DNA of 64,000 bases from Candidatus Angelobacter sp. Gp1-AA117 (GTDB lineage: Bacteria; Acidobacteriota; Terriglobia; Terriglobales; Acidobacteriaceae): assembly GCA_003223515.1 (NCBI GenBank), contig QHVI01000012.1, positions 1 to 64,000 of the forward strand. Direction: 5' to 3'. How positions within the stretch are numbered: position 1 is the first letter of the stretch; each line of letters begins with the position of its first letter. Under the pieces are notes generated by a model that was not told where the DNA came from, made no database searches, and saw only the letters and a program-made list of their open reading frames with translations. Below are positions 41,647 through 50,941 of this stretch, piece by piece. The translations under genes were made by a program, and so were the position numbers.

Positions 41647-42455
41647 AGCAATTCAGGAAATGGTGTAAGGCTACATCGGTTGAAGCCCGGACGTTAATTG
41701 GGGAACGTGAACTTTCAAGCCCACACGAACTGGCCGTTGGAACCCGGCACCGTAGTGCTGGTGGCACCGCATCTGCTCCGAATCCTTATCGAAATCCCTG
41801 AATTGCTCTGGCGGCTTGGCAGCCAAATTTGGGGTTGAATTTTCTTCGCCATACAATTGTATTTAGTGATACTATTACAGCGTCGAATTCGCCACCCTCC
41901 GCGAGGGCGTTAACTTTCGTGGCTTTTCACCATTTGTTGCGACAGTCCCAGCGCCGGAGGCGCGCAATGATTGAGCCCACGTCGGAAGACGTGGATAACA
42001 TGGAAAGCCGCAGATAAGAGCCCCGGAGGGGCGCCATAGGTGTTGATCCGTAAAAGATTTCGTAGCGCCAATGTAGCCGCTACGTAGCGGCAGATTTTCG
42101 GTGCTTTTCTGGAATCCAATTTCTTTGCAATCGCTTCATACAAAGGTATTTGGACGTGAGGCAAATGAATTTTGTGGCGTGTAGCGCCAGATTTGCGTCT
42201 CATGAAGGGGTGCGCTTTCAGCACGGAAACCTCATCGGGAAGTCGTGCCAGGACGGTTGGAAGTCGTGCCAAATTCGCCGGAAGTCGTGACCAGACGAAC
42301 TGGAAGTCGTGCCAGAAACACCGGAAGTCGTGCACACGATTTTCTAACCGGAAGAAAACAAACGATCGCGTCACGACCTCTGCATTTGGCTCGATATCGC
42401 ATACCTGTTTTGAGCAACAGAAGCAGAAGAGCCTGTCTTTGTTACTATCAGATAG
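41647..42455. repeat. 809-base gap with GGA-loop hairpin element copy 2, a 21-bp tandem array and a palindrome
   Basis: No credible gene is seen. Around 41950-42025 lie three hairpins with GGA-type loops: GCGCCGGAGGCGC, CCACGTCGGAAGACGTGG and GCCCCGGAGGGGC. At 42076-42091 is the perfect 16-base palindrome GCCGCTACGTAGCGGC. At 42238-42336 is a five-copy array of GGAAGTCGTGCCA. The first part (41650-41880) shows weak inverted pieces only. The stretch lies upstream of gltX and may hold its promoter near its end. Confidence 0.75.
42238..42336 (+). repeat. five-copy tandem array of GGAAGTCGTGCCA
   Basis: GGAAGTCGTG begins at 42238, 42259, 42280, 42302 and 42323, so the copies are 21-22 bases apart (about two helical turns). 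Three copies continue CCA; the third reads A and the fifth reads CA. The spacers are unrelated. The array ends about 120 bases before gltX. Confidence 0.8.
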
Positions 42456-43970
42456 ATGGCCTCTGAGAGTAAGATTCGCGTCCGTTTTGCCCCTTCTCCT
42501 ACAGGACAGCTTCACGTCGGCAACGCCCGCACTGCCCTGTTCAACTGGCTGTTTGCCCGCCAGAAAGGCGGGGTGAATGTCCTGCGCATTGAAGATACTG
42601 ACCTGGAGCGCAGCGAGGCGCGTTACGAAACCCAGCTCATCGACGACCTGAAGTGGCTCGGCCTCGATTGGGATGAAGGGCCGGACGTCGGCGGGTCTTA
42701 CGCTCCCTACCGCCAGTCAGACCGCCTGGAAATTTACCGCTCCACCGCGGACCGCCTGGTGCAGGCACAGAAGGCTTACTACTGCTTCTGCACGCTGGAA
42801 GATCTGGAGCGTGACCGCCAGCAGGCCCTGGCAGAAAATCGCCAGCCTATCTATTCAGGAAAATGCCGCAATCTCGATCCTGCGGAGGTGCAGCGCCGGC
42901 GCCATGCGGGCGAGGCGGCCGCCATCCGCCTGAAGATTCCCGAGCACCCCATTAAGTTCCATGACATTGTTCATGGCGACGTGCAGTTCGCCAGTGAATC
43001 GGTCAGCGATCCTATCATCATGCGCTCCAACGGAGTGCCGGTTTACAACTACGTGGTGGTGGTTGATGATGCGGAGATGAAGATCACCCATGTCATACGC
43101 GGCGATGACCATCTTTCCAACACACCCAAGCAGGTGGCCCTGTACGAAGCTCTGGGCCTGCCGGTGCCGGAGTTTGCGCATCTTTCCACTATTTTGGGGC
43201 CGGACCGCGAGCGCCTTTCGAAACGCCATGGCGCAACCTCCATTGCCAATTTCCGTGATATGGGTGTTCTTCCGGAAGCGCTGGTGAATTATCTGGCGCT
43301 ACTGGGATGGGCGCCCAGCGGCGGCGCCCGCGAAACGTTTACACCCAAAGAGTTGATCAAGGAATTCTCGCTGAAGCGCATCACGCCTTCTCCTGCGATC
43401 TTTGACATGGAGAAGCTCCACTGGCTCAATCGTCACTACATCAAGCAGAGCCCGCCGGAACGGATTCACGCCATTGCCCAGCCATTCTTCACCAAAGCCG
43501 GGCTGCTGCCGGAGAATCCAGATGCGGAAATCGCGCAATGGTTCGGACGCGTCGTCGATCTGCTTGCACCTTACGTGGATAAGCTGGAGCAGCTTCCGCA
43601 GCGTGCCGCAATCCTGTTTCACTTCGACCCGGCAGCGGCGCTTGCCAATCCTGAAAACGCCGAAGTGCTTGCAGGCGAGAAGACCGGCCCGGTGCTGCAG
43701 GCCTTTGCCGCGAAGATTGGCAATCAGTTTCCGGTCGCGCCCGAGCGCTTCAAGGAGATCATGAACGAACTAAAGACAGAGACCGGCGCCAAGGGTAAAG
43801 ACCTTTTTCATCCGGTGCGCATCATGCTCATTGGCTCGCACTCCGGCCCGGAGTTTGACAAGCTGATCCCGCTGCTGGAAGAAGGCAGCAGACTGAATCT
43901 GCCGGAGCATGTGAAGAGCGTGCGTGAGAGGGTGGCCGGATTCATGGCTGCCCGCGGACAACGCTCATGA
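42456..43970 (+). CDS. gltX: glutamyl-tRNA synthetase
   Basis: GltX loads glutamate on tRNA-Glu. The 504-residue protein has the class I signature [20 protein letters not shown] near 9-28 (HVGN form of HIGH), a tRNA acceptor-binding domain, and the KMSKS-like [17 protein letters not shown] near 246-262. Length and domain order match bacterial discriminating GluRS. The long upstream gap has the 21-bp array, and the next gene overlaps its stop by 4 nt. Confidence 0.96.
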   Translation: MASESKIRVRFAPSPTGQLHVGNARTALFNWLFARQKGGVNVLRIEDTDLERSEARYETQLIDDLKWLGLDWDEGPDVGGSYAPYRQSDRLEIYRSTADRLVQAQKAYYCFCTLEDLERDRQQALAENRQPIYSGKCRNLDPAEVQRRRHAGEAAAIRLKIPEHPIKFHDIVHGDVQFASESVSDPIIMRSNGVPVYNYVVVVDDAEMKITHVIRGDDHLSNTPKQVALYEALGLPVPEFAHLSTILGPDRERLSKRHGATSIANFRDMGVLPEALVNYLALLGWAPSGGARETFTPKELIKEFSLKRITPSPAIFDMEKLHWLNRHYIKQSPPERIHAIAQPFFTKAGLLPENPDAEIAQWFGRVVDLLAPYVDKLEQLPQRAAILFHFDPAAALANPENAEVLAGEKTGPVLQAFAAKIGNQFPVAPERFKEIMNELKTETGAKGKDLFHPVRIMLIGSHSGPEFDKLIPLLEEGSRLNLPEHVKSVRERVAGFMAARGQRS

Positions 43971-44548
43971 GGTTGGGCCACTTTAACTTTTTCTTCCCGC
44001 GCAATTATGAAGTCAAAGCGCTGGAGTCATATTCGCTTGTCCATCCGGCGGAAAAGTTCCACCAGTTTCCGGCACAACTCGAAGAACAGGACCGCAACGG
44101 CGTCTATGTCCGTGTAGTTCCCAAAGAAGCGCCGGCATGGATAGGGTTCTTTGCCCTGGGATTCGAATCTGAGCAGGTGGCCAGCGGCATCTACTCCTGC
44201 CCTGATCCGAATTCTCTATGTGTCGCAGTAGGCGGGTATGTCTACATCGTGAACGCCGCCGATCCTTCCGTCTGGATACAGGTAGAACAACGCCCAGTCG
44301 TCGAGGTGCGCGCCCTGCCTGAGTTGAAGCTGCTGCTCTTTACCGGGTTCACCAGCATTACCGCCTTCGGCGAAGCAGGCCCTTTGTGGACGACGGAAAA
44401 ATTGTCATGGGAAGGGATCACTGCAATCGAAGTCAAAGAACAAACACTCTACGGAAATGGCTGGGACGCCCTGGCAGATAAAGAAGTGCCATTTGAAGTA
44501 GATCTGCTCACCGGCGTGAGCAAAGGCGGAGCGAGGCCGGGGAAATAA
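43967..44548 (+). CDS. protein of unknown function coupled to gltX
   Basis: The 193-residue protein is not recognised. It has no signal peptide or membrane helix, is rich in aromatic residues ([19 protein letters not shown] at the start) and alternates short beta-like stretches: [40 protein letters not shown]. This suggests a beta-rich cytoplasmic protein, perhaps beta-propeller-like (inference). ATGA overlap with gltX and no internal stop favour a real gene. The context does not show whether it works with GltX. Confidence 0.7.
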   Translation: MRLGHFNFFFPRNYEVKALESYSLVHPAEKFHQFPAQLEEQDRNGVYVRVVPKEAPAWIGFFALGFESEQVASGIYSCPDPNSLCVAVGGYVYIVNAADPSVWIQVEQRPVVEVRALPELKLLLFTGFTSITAFGEAGPLWTTEKLSWEGITAIEVKEQTLYGNGWDALADKEVPFEVDLLTGVSKGGARPGK

Positions 44549-44559
44549 TAAAGAGCTAC

Positions 44560-44797
44560 CTTTGCGTCCTTCGCGCTCTTTGCATTGCATTGCTAACAAT
44601 TAACTTCGTCCCAAGCCGCGAAGAATTTCCGGGCTCTTTTCTGCGCTTTACCTAGCCTTCTGATTCGAGTAAATTTTGCGCGATTCGCGGCTTAATTCCC
44701 AGATTTCCAACCCCATTTCCTCTGTGCCCCTTTGTGAAACCTTTGTGCCCTTTGTGGTTAGCTTTTGGTTATGGCTTCACTACGCTGTGGTGAATCA
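44560..44797. repeat. repeat-filled gap (copy C of the composite module)
   Basis: TACCTTTGCGTCCTTCGCGC, AACTTCGTCCCAAGCCGCGA, GTGCCCCTTTGTGAAACC and GTGCCCTTTGTGGTTAGC occur in the same order as in copies A, B and D. It also continues just past the stop of the convergent methyltransferase-like gene. No gene is seen. Confidence 0.7.
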
Positions 44798-45421
44798 TTA
44801 CGACGGTGTAATTCGCAGGATGTCGTACTTCACTTCAACCATGCGTCCCGGAAATTCCGATTCAATCCTTCGCTTCAGTTCTTCCACAGTTGGCGCGCCG
44901 TTCTGTCCGTTGAGTCCACGTGCGTCGTCCATCAGAATCACATGCTTCACCGGATGCCTCAGGATGGAATCAAGCTCAGTCGTAAGCCTCTGCTTGTCGC
45001 CCTGCAGACCTGCCCAGCCATAGTAACCGGCATCCAGCCAGAAGAGAGTCGGCGTGCTGATGGATTGGAGCAATTCAGGAATAACCTGCTGGCTGTCGCC
45101 TTCAAAAATTTTGATGTGCGGGTAGCGCTTGAACTTGACTATGGCCCGCTGTGCAAGCTGGTGGTCATACTCCACCGAATAAATTCGCTCAAAGCGGTTC
45201 TTCATGGCTGCGACCATTTCGCCATAATATGTTCCCGTTTCCACCAGGGTGCGCAGGCCGAATCTCTCTGCATGGTCGCGCACCGTATGCTGCTTCAGCA
45301 GATGCGGAGAGCGAATTGGCTGACCGCGTAGCTTCCAGTACCAGTAATCCGGATAATGCCCAAGCGCCTTGTAAGCGCCATACAGCGGCGTGCGCTGCAG
45401 CAGTTTGCGAAAAGCTTTCAA
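44798..45421 (-). CDS. Rossmann-fold methyltransferase-like protein
   Basis: The 207-residue protein has an SAM-type core: TLVETGTYYGEMVAAMKNRF near 58-77 (acidic loop E-T-G-T-x-x-G), IYSVEYDHQLAQRAIVKF near 80-97, IFEGDSQQVIPELL near 105-118 and LFWLDAGYYGW near 126-136. It resembles the FkbM/class I methyltransferase fold, but the target is unknown. An N-terminal 50 residues rich in basic and aromatic residues (YWYWKLRGQPIRS) precede the domain. It is a single gene flanked by repeats. Confidence 0.75.
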   Translation of the reverse strand: MKAFRKLLQRTPLYGAYKALGHYPDYWYWKLRGQPIRSPHLLKQHTVRDHAERFGLRTLVETGTYYGEMVAAMKNRFERIYSVEYDHQLAQRAIVKFKRYPHIKIFEGDSQQVIPELLQSISTPTLFWLDAGYYGWAGLQGDKQRLTTELDSILRHPVKHVILMDDARGLNGQNGAPTVEELKRRIESEFPGRMVEVKYDILRITPS

Positions 45422-45635
45422 TCAACCTCACTTTCATTTACACAGCGCGGTGGGCTGTAACCATTCTGCGTTGTAAGTGTACCAATCTTGTCCCGTACTA
45501 CTCGCAAACAAATTCGTGTCCAGGTGCAAAGAGAAGAATTTCTATTGCACCGGTTATGAATTTATTCTCTTTGCTTTTCTCCGTGCCTTCATGTCGTCGT
45601 GTGTTCGTGGTAGATTTTTGGTTGCGGAGAAAATC
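45422..45635. repeat. gap with relatives of the composite module and a small hairpin
   Basis: At 45508-45542 AAATTCGTGTCCAGGTGCAA and AGAGAAGAATTTC resemble the start of the composite repeat. GGTGCAA (45523-45529) and TTGCACC (45545-45551) form a seven-pair hairpin. TTCTCTTTGCTTTTCTCCGT is a weaker repeat relative. No gene; the phzF promoter should lie near its end. Confidence 0.5.
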
Positions 45636-46526
45636 ATGTCAAACCAGAAACGCCGGCTCGCGTTTGTCCAGCTCGATGTGTTTACCGCCGTCCCGCTTGA
45701 GGGCAACCAGCTCGCCGTCTTTCCCGATGCCCGCGGCCTGAACGATGCAGAGATGCAGGCGCTGGCACGGGAGATGAACCTCTCGGAAACCACCTTCATC
45801 ATCCCACGCGACGAAGCTACCGAGCGCGAGCGGGGCGTGCGCGTGCGCATCTTCACCACCACGGAAGAACTGCCCTTCGCCGGACATCCTACACTGGGCA
45901 CCGCACTGGTGCTGCGCGGCAACTCCGGCGCGCCAACGGTGAATCTCGATCTCAACGTGGGCAAGATTCCGGTCCAGTTTACGATGCGCGATGGCTTGCC
46001 CTTCGGCGAGATGACTCAGCGCGAACCGCAGTTCGGGCAGAAGCACTCGCGCGAAGATGTGGCGCGCGCCGCCGGAATCAGCGCTGCTGATATTGCCGGC
46101 GATGTGCCCATCCAGACCGTGAGCACCGGAAACGCGTTCGCCATGGTGTCCATCAAGTCTCTGGCGGCGCTGCAGAAGCTCGCGCCCACCTGGTCAGTGA
46201 TGAATGAGTACCTGTCGAGGACTGACGCGAAATTTTTTTATTTCGTCTCGCGTGAAACTATGAATCCGGCAGCAAAGTTGCAGGCGCGCATGATCTTCTA
46301 CGGCGGAGAAGATCCCGCAACCGGCTCGGCGGCGGGTCCATGTGCCGCATGGGCAGTGCAATACGGCGTGATCCGGCCCGAAGAGCAGGCGTTGATCGAG
46401 CAGGGCGTGGAAATGAAACGCAAAAGCAGCATCTATGTGACCGCCGGAAAGGAGCGTGACCAGATTGTAAACATACGCGTTGGTGGAAATGCTGTGGAAG
46501 TAGTGCGCGGAGAAATATTTTTTTGA
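45636..46526 (+). CDS. PhzF-family isomerase
   Basis: PhzF proteins have a double diaminopimelate-epimerase-like fold and act as isomerases or of unknown function. The 296-residue protein has FVQLDVFTAVPLEGNQLAVF near 10-29 with the family start G-N-x-L/P-A-V-F, SETTFIIPRD near 50, catalytic Glu in that block, LPFAGHPTLGTALVLR near 78-93 and FYGGEDPATGSAAGPCAAWA near 222-241. I chose ATG 45636 (GCGGAGA in front), because the longer frame to 45477 lies in repeat-like DNA. No phenazine genes are nearby. Confidence 0.9.
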   Translation: MSNQKRRLAFVQLDVFTAVPLEGNQLAVFPDARGLNDAEMQALAREMNLSETTFIIPRDEATERERGVRVRIFTTTEELPFAGHPTLGTALVLRGNSGAPTVNLDLNVGKIPVQFTMRDGLPFGEMTQREPQFGQKHSREDVARAAGISAADIAGDVPIQTVSTGNAFAMVSIKSLAALQKLAPTWSVMNEYLSRTDAKFFYFVSRETMNPAAKLQARMIFYGGEDPATGSAAGPCAAWAVQYGVIRPEEQALIEQGVEMKRKSSIYVTAGKERDQIVNIRVGGNAVEVVRGEIFF

Positions 46527-46753
46527 ACGCTGAAGTGAGATTTCACCCGGATTTTCTTCGCTCAGATCGCACGGAGCGCTTTTCAACAGAAAATTTCTGC
46601 TATTGGCGTGCATGGTACTTTACATCCGGCGTCGCTCGTCCTACTATTCTCAAGCTGATATTGATTCTCGCCCACATTAAAAATAAAAAAAGATGACATT
46701 CGAAACGGCCCTGCTCTGGCACGTTCACGAATGCGATTTGACTTAGGACGGAT

Positions 46754-47197
46754 ATGCGACCCAAGAAGACTATTCTGTGTGTTGACGACAATGAACAATC
46801 CCTTTCCATCAGAAAAGTAATGCTCGAGACCCGCGGTTACCGCGTGACGGCCTGCACTAGCGGTCATGAAGCCCTGGAAAAGTTCAAGAACGGCGGCGTG
46901 GACCTGGTGCTGAGCGATCTGGTGATGCCCGAGTTTGATGGCGCCAAGCTGGTAGAACAAATCAAGAAACTTTCTCCCGAAACACCGGCTATCCTTTTCT
47001 CCGGCAAAATCAAGATCTATGACAAAGACACGCATGCCGACATCTTCCTTCCCAAAGGCATGTATGCTCCCGTGGAACTGCTGGAGCGCATACGGCTCCT
47101 GCTGGTAAAGAAACGCGGCCCCAAGAAGGCCAACATGTCCGTGCCCGTACCAGTACCCATACCCGTTGCCGGACAATTCAGAGCGATAACCAGATAA
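46754..47197 (+). CDS. stand-alone response regulator receiver
   Basis: The 147-residue protein is a CheY-like receiver: TILCVDDNEQSLSIRKVMLE near 6-25 (acidic pair), LVLSDLVMPEFDGAKL near 52-67 (phosphoacceptor Asp near 56), and LPKGMYAPVELLERI near 103-117 (conserved Lys). The expected Thr/Ser switch position falls in I-L-F-S-G-K. It has no output domain, only a Lys/Pro/Val-rich tail (SVPVPVPIPV). It stands alone with no kinase gene; AGGACGG lies before ATG 46754. Confidence 0.88.
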   Translation: MRPKKTILCVDDNEQSLSIRKVMLETRGYRVTACTSGHEALEKFKNGGVDLVLSDLVMPEFDGAKLVEQIKKLSPETPAILFSGKIKIYDKDTHADIFLPKGMYAPVELLERIRLLLVKKRGPKKANMSVPVPVPIPVAGQFRAITR

Positions 47198-47434
47198 GCA
47201 AATGGCAATTAGCAGCCAGCAATTGGCTTTTGGCTCTTGGCTTTGGCTCTTGGCTGTTGTTTCGCGTCAGTCCTGTAGATTAGACCTGAGCTGCTGCTCG
47301 ATGATTGCAACTTAGGCCTTTGTAATCTCTGCGTTCTCTGCGACCTCTGCGGTAAACGCCTTGTCCGTGCCGCTCTTTGCCGCTTGGTGCCGGGTGCTCT
47401 GCCACGAAGTCCTCTGTTATCATCAAAATGTCCA
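47198..47434. repeat. gap with simple GGCTCTTGGCTTT and repeat-family pieces
   Basis: TTTGGCTCTTGGCTTTGGCT at 47227-47246 is a short low-complexity run. At 47318-47358 is TTTGTAATCTCTGCGTTCTC with TGCGACCTCTGCGGTAAACG, a diverged unit of the dispersed family, just before the ABC gene start. Confidence 0.55.
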
Positions 47435-48139
<705 letters not shown>

Positions 48140-48187
48140 GTAATTTGGTAAATGGGCAAATTTCAGGTTTATCTGTGGCTCTAGTAC

Positions 48188-48384
48188 TAACCATCAAATT
48201 CGTCTCAAGCCACGACGAATTTTTCCTGGATCATGAAAAAATAACCCTGTTTACTTTCTCTTAAGTGCTTTTCCTCTGTGTCCTTTGTGAAACCTTTGTG
48301 CCCTCTGTGGTAAGCCTTTTGCTTATCTGCGTAGATCCATTCATCTGTGGCATCAGCGGTAAGGTTTTGTGTTCCTCTGCTTCC
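48188..48384. repeat. repeat-filled gap (copy D of the composite module)
   Basis: AACCATCAAATTCGTCTCAA at 48189-48208 and the 68 bases at 48246-48313, identical to 35079-35146, mark this copy, with more diverged units to 48400. The repeat ends inside the 3' end of thiE, so the thiE C-terminus is encoded by repeat-like DNA. Confidence 0.8.
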
Positions 48385-49023
48385 TCATTTCCTCTGTGTT
48401 GAAGAGGTTTTGAGAGTTTCTACCAGTTGCTGCACGTTGTTTTCCTGGAACAGCCTGATTCCCGCTACGCCTGCGGCTCCAGCCTCGATGCATTGTGCGG
48501 CGTTGTCAGCGGTGACTCCGCCGAGGGCCAGCAGCGGCATCGGCGTGCCGACCTTTGGACGATTGCAGGCCTGCCGCAGCCGTTCCAGACCATCAGCAGA
48601 GACGCGAAAATTTTTTTCGAAAACCGGCCCGAAGACAGCGAAATCGGCCCCATGACTTTCTGCATACATCGCTTCCTCAAGAGAATGGGTTGAAACTCCG
48701 ATGACTGCACTACCGGCCAGCAACGAACGGGCTTCGCTGGGCGGCAGATCGCGGGAGGGCAGATGCACGCCCGCTGCCCCACAAGCAAGCGCGACATCCA
48801 ACCGGGAATTAATGAGCAGCCGCGTAGAAGCGTTTGCGGGGAATAACCGCATCACATCACCAGCAAGCGATTCCAATTCCCGTATGCTCAGATCCTTCTC
48901 CCGCAACTGGATGTAGTGCACACCGGCAGTTACGCATTCAGCAACCTTTTCCAGCACGCGTTGCCTTTGCTCTATCGGATTTCCGGGGAACTGATGGCGG
49001 TCAGTGATGTAGCAAAGCAGCAT
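48385..49023 (-). CDS. thiE: thiamine-phosphate synthase family protein (ThiE/TenI-like)
   Basis: The family condenses HMP-pyrophosphate and thiazole phosphate to thiamine phosphate; TenI relatives aromatise the thiazole. The 212-residue TIM-barrel protein has YIQLREKDLSIRELESLAGD near 37-56, LLINSRLDVALACGAAGVHL near 69-88, VIGVSTHSLEEAMYAESHGA near 105-124, FGPVFEKNF near 128-136 and LALGGVTADNA near 162-172. The metal-binding N-D pair of ThiE is N-S here, and the usual H-L-G-Q is H-L-P-S, so TenI-like or divergent activity is possible. No TPP riboswitch fits in the 51 bases upstream. The C-terminus runs into repeat DNA. Confidence 0.8.
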   Translation of the reverse strand: MLLCYITDRHQFPGNPIEQRQRVLEKVAECVTAGVHYIQLREKDLSIRELESLAGDVMRLFPANASTRLLINSRLDVALACGAAGVHLPSRDLPPSEARSLLAGSAVIGVSTHSLEEAMYAESHGADFAVFGPVFEKNFRVSADGLERLRQACNRPKVGTPMPLLALGGVTADNAAQCIEAGAAGVAGIRLFQENNVQQLVETLKTSSTQRK

Positions 49024-49074
49024 CGAATTCCAGTCTAAGGCAACTTGATGCCCTGAAAACCCTTCTTTCCAAGG

Positions 49075-49482
49075 GTGTCTCTTGGTATACAGGTTCTGTG
49101 GCTCTTTCTGCTGGCGATTCCTATTGCTTCAATTGCCTGGACCGTGACTCATGAAGAGGTCTTTCGTGAGCCCCGGGACTACTGCGTCCGCCAGAGCGAA
49201 TCGAACCCCCGGCTGTTTTTCCGCAAATTTTTCTTTCTCTTTACCTGTGAATTCTGCTTCAGCCATTACGTGGCCATCTTTTTTCTGTGGCTCACGCGTT
49301 ACAAGCTGCTCTTCCCTGACTGGCGCGGATACCTGATCGGCGGCTTTGCCCTGGTATGGATCGCCAACCAGTACATGAGCCTCTACGCTCATCTCCGTCT
49401 CGACATCCGCAGGGAACGCATCGAGATCAAAGACGTGGAGCACGAGGTGAAGAAGAAGGAGGAGAAACTGAAAGCAGCCTAG
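49075..49482 (+). CDS. small membrane protein with charged helical tail
   Basis: The 135-residue protein is not recognised. It has hydrophobic segments at about 5-23, 48-70 and 84-100, with FTCEFCFSHYVAIFF containing two cysteines in C-x2-C form, and a tail ending in HEVKKKEEKLKAA that should be a charged helix. It starts at GTG 49075, because a stop codon in frame (TGA 49054) excludes a longer form. It is divergent from thiE with about 50 bases between. Confidence 0.6.
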   Translation: MSLGIQVLWLFLLAIPIASIAWTVTHEEVFREPRDYCVRQSESNPRLFFRKFFFLFTCEFCFSHYVAIFFLWLTRYKLLFPDWRGYLIGGFALVWIANQYMSLYAHLRLDIRRERIEIKDVEHEVKKKEEKLKAA

Positions 49483-49611
49483 AAGAATCGGGACATCTGG
49501 TCACAAGACCTGAGCTGGATAAATTGGCCATCTAAAACAGCAAGTCCATTTACCCCATTTTCTGATTCGCGTAAATTCGCGCAACTCGCGCAATTCGCGG
49601 CTTCTTTTTGC

Positions 49612-50571
49612 CTACGGTAGAGTTTTGGCGATCTCCGGCCCTTCTTCTGCTGCAGGCTTGGCTGTGAGGTGATAACGCGTCAATCCTTCTTTCAGGCATT
49701 CGAAGGCTTCTTCCGGAGAATCCGCAAAGGTAAACAGCTTCTGGTCTTCAGGAGAAATTGCCCCTGCATCCGAAAGGGCCTGCAGATTCAGCACCTGGTT
49801 CCAGTATTCCTTGCCATAGACAATCACCAGGATCTTTTTCGCCAGCTTCTGCGTCTGGGCAAGAGTAAGGATTTCAAAAAATTCGTCGAGCGTTCCAAAG
49901 CCTCCGGGGAACACTACCAGCGCCTTCGACAGGTAGGCGAACCAGTACTTACGCATGAAAAAGTAATGGAACTCGAAATTCAGTTCCGGTGTGATGTAGG
50001 GATTCGGGAACTGCTCAAAGGGCAGCCGGATGTTCAGTCCTATTGTTTTTCCACCGGCTTCGCTCGCGCCACGATTGGCGGCTTCCATAATGCCGGGGCC
50101 TCCGCCGGAGGTCACGACAAAACGATGCCGTTTGCCGGGCAGCGTGGTTGTCCACTCGGTAAGCATGCGCGCCAGCGTGCGCGCATCTTCGTAAAAGCGG
50201 GCCATCTGCACGGCCGCATGGGCACGCTTCAGTGCAGCCTGAACTTCATCCGCATCGTCCCCGCCCGGCAGGTCCGGCCCCTTGGCAGGCTTGGCCGCTC
50301 CGGGCTTTTCCAGGATAGTCAGCGCATTCTCCGCGTCTGAAAGGCTGGCAAATCGGGCCGAACCGAAGAAAACGACTGTGTCCTGAATCTTCTCCCGGCG
50401 AAAGCGCGAGAGCGGCTCCGCGTATTCAGAGAGGATGCGCAGAATGCGTCCATCAGGACTGTTCAGGTAATCCTCATTGAGATAGGCAAGCGGGGCCACG
50501 TTGCCGTGGGGCTTCACCGTGACGACAGCATCAGAATTCTTGCTTTCAGTATTCTTATTGTTCGTAGGCAT
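49612..50571 (-). CDS. LOG-family (TIGR00730-like) nucleotide-binding protein
   Basis: The family includes cytokinin-activating phosphoribohydrolases and pyrimidine/purine nucleosidases. The 319-residue protein has FVVTSGGGPGIMEAANRGAS near 156-175 and VVFPGGFGTLDEFFEILTL near 219-237 (P-G-G-x-G-T-x3-E), both hallmarks, and a 95-residue N-terminal extension with FFGSARFASLSD near 69-80. The extension plus its Pro/Asp loop at about 100-118 makes it longer than typical LOG enzymes, closer to the Ppn-like group. The real substrate cannot be read off. Confidence 0.85.
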   Translation of the reverse strand: MPTNNKNTESKNSDAVVTVKPHGNVAPLAYLNEDYLNSPDGRILRILSEYAEPLSRFRREKIQDTVVFFGSARFASLSDAENALTILEKPGAAKPAKGPDLPGGDDADEVQAALKRAHAAVQMARFYEDARTLARMLTEWTTTLPGKRHRFVVTSGGGPGIMEAANRGASEAGGKTIGLNIRLPFEQFPNPYITPELNFEFHYFFMRKYWFAYLSKALVVFPGGFGTLDEFFEILTLAQTQKLAKKILVIVYGKEYWNQVLNLQALSDAGAISPEDQKLFTFADSPEEAFECLKEGLTRYHLTAKPAAEEGPEIAKTLP

Positions 50572-50604
50572 GAATGACCTATCAGGAGACCAAACTATAT
50601 AAGA

Positions 50605-50940
50605 TCAGCGGCGGTCACGGTAGTTGACGGCTTCCGAGATGCCAAGCCAGAGGTCGAGAAAACCCAGGCCTGAAATTGCTCCGCGAAAGAACCCATGCTC
50701 CCACAGATGCCTGAGCGTGGGCCAGTGCGCCAGCAGGTTGTTATTGGTCCAGGGATCACTCCACGGCAGGACGATCAGCATGATACCCAATTGGAGGCAG
50801 AACACCACATAGACAATCACGAACACGCGCTGCATCCAGACGGGCACCTCCGGCTCAGTCTCAACGGGCTGAGGGCCGGGAGGGGCTTCGACATTGGCAG
50901 AAGTAGATTCCAATCTTTCGTGATCTTCTGTGGGGGTCAC
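50605..50940 (-). CDS. small membrane protein downstream of the large TPR gene
   Basis: The 111-residue protein has a Pro/Glu-rich N-terminus (ANVEAPPGPQPVETEPEVP), a membrane helix near 38-60 (VFVIVYVVFCLQLGIMLIVL) and a second hydrophobic stretch near 85-104 (FFRGAISGLGFLDLWLG). It starts at GTG 50940, one base after the stop of the 1117-residue TPR gene, so the two are co-transcribed. The function is unknown; a membrane anchor for the TPR protein is possible. Confidence 0.65.
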   Translation of the reverse strand: MTPTEDHERLESTSANVEAPPGPQPVETEPEVPVWMQRVFVIVYVVFCLQLGIMLIVLPWSDPWTNNNLLAHWPTLRHLWEHGFFRGAISGLGFLDLWLGISEAVNYRDRR

Positions 50941-50941
50941 T

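Noticed and set aside
42238-42336. The 21-bp array as a CRISPR
   Set aside because: Repeats are about 13 bases with 8-base spacers, far too short, with no cas genes and no leader.
41910-42515. 201-residue minus-strand ORF covering the 21-bp array and the start of gltX
   Set aside because: It is formed by repeats and by the antisense of gltX, has repetitive T-T-S-like runs, and no ribosome binding site or recognisable domain.
48140-48384. Riboswitch between the ABC ATPase and thiE
   Set aside because: The segment lies at the 3' side of thiE and consists of intergenic repeats; a TPP riboswitch would have to be at 49024-49074, which is too short.
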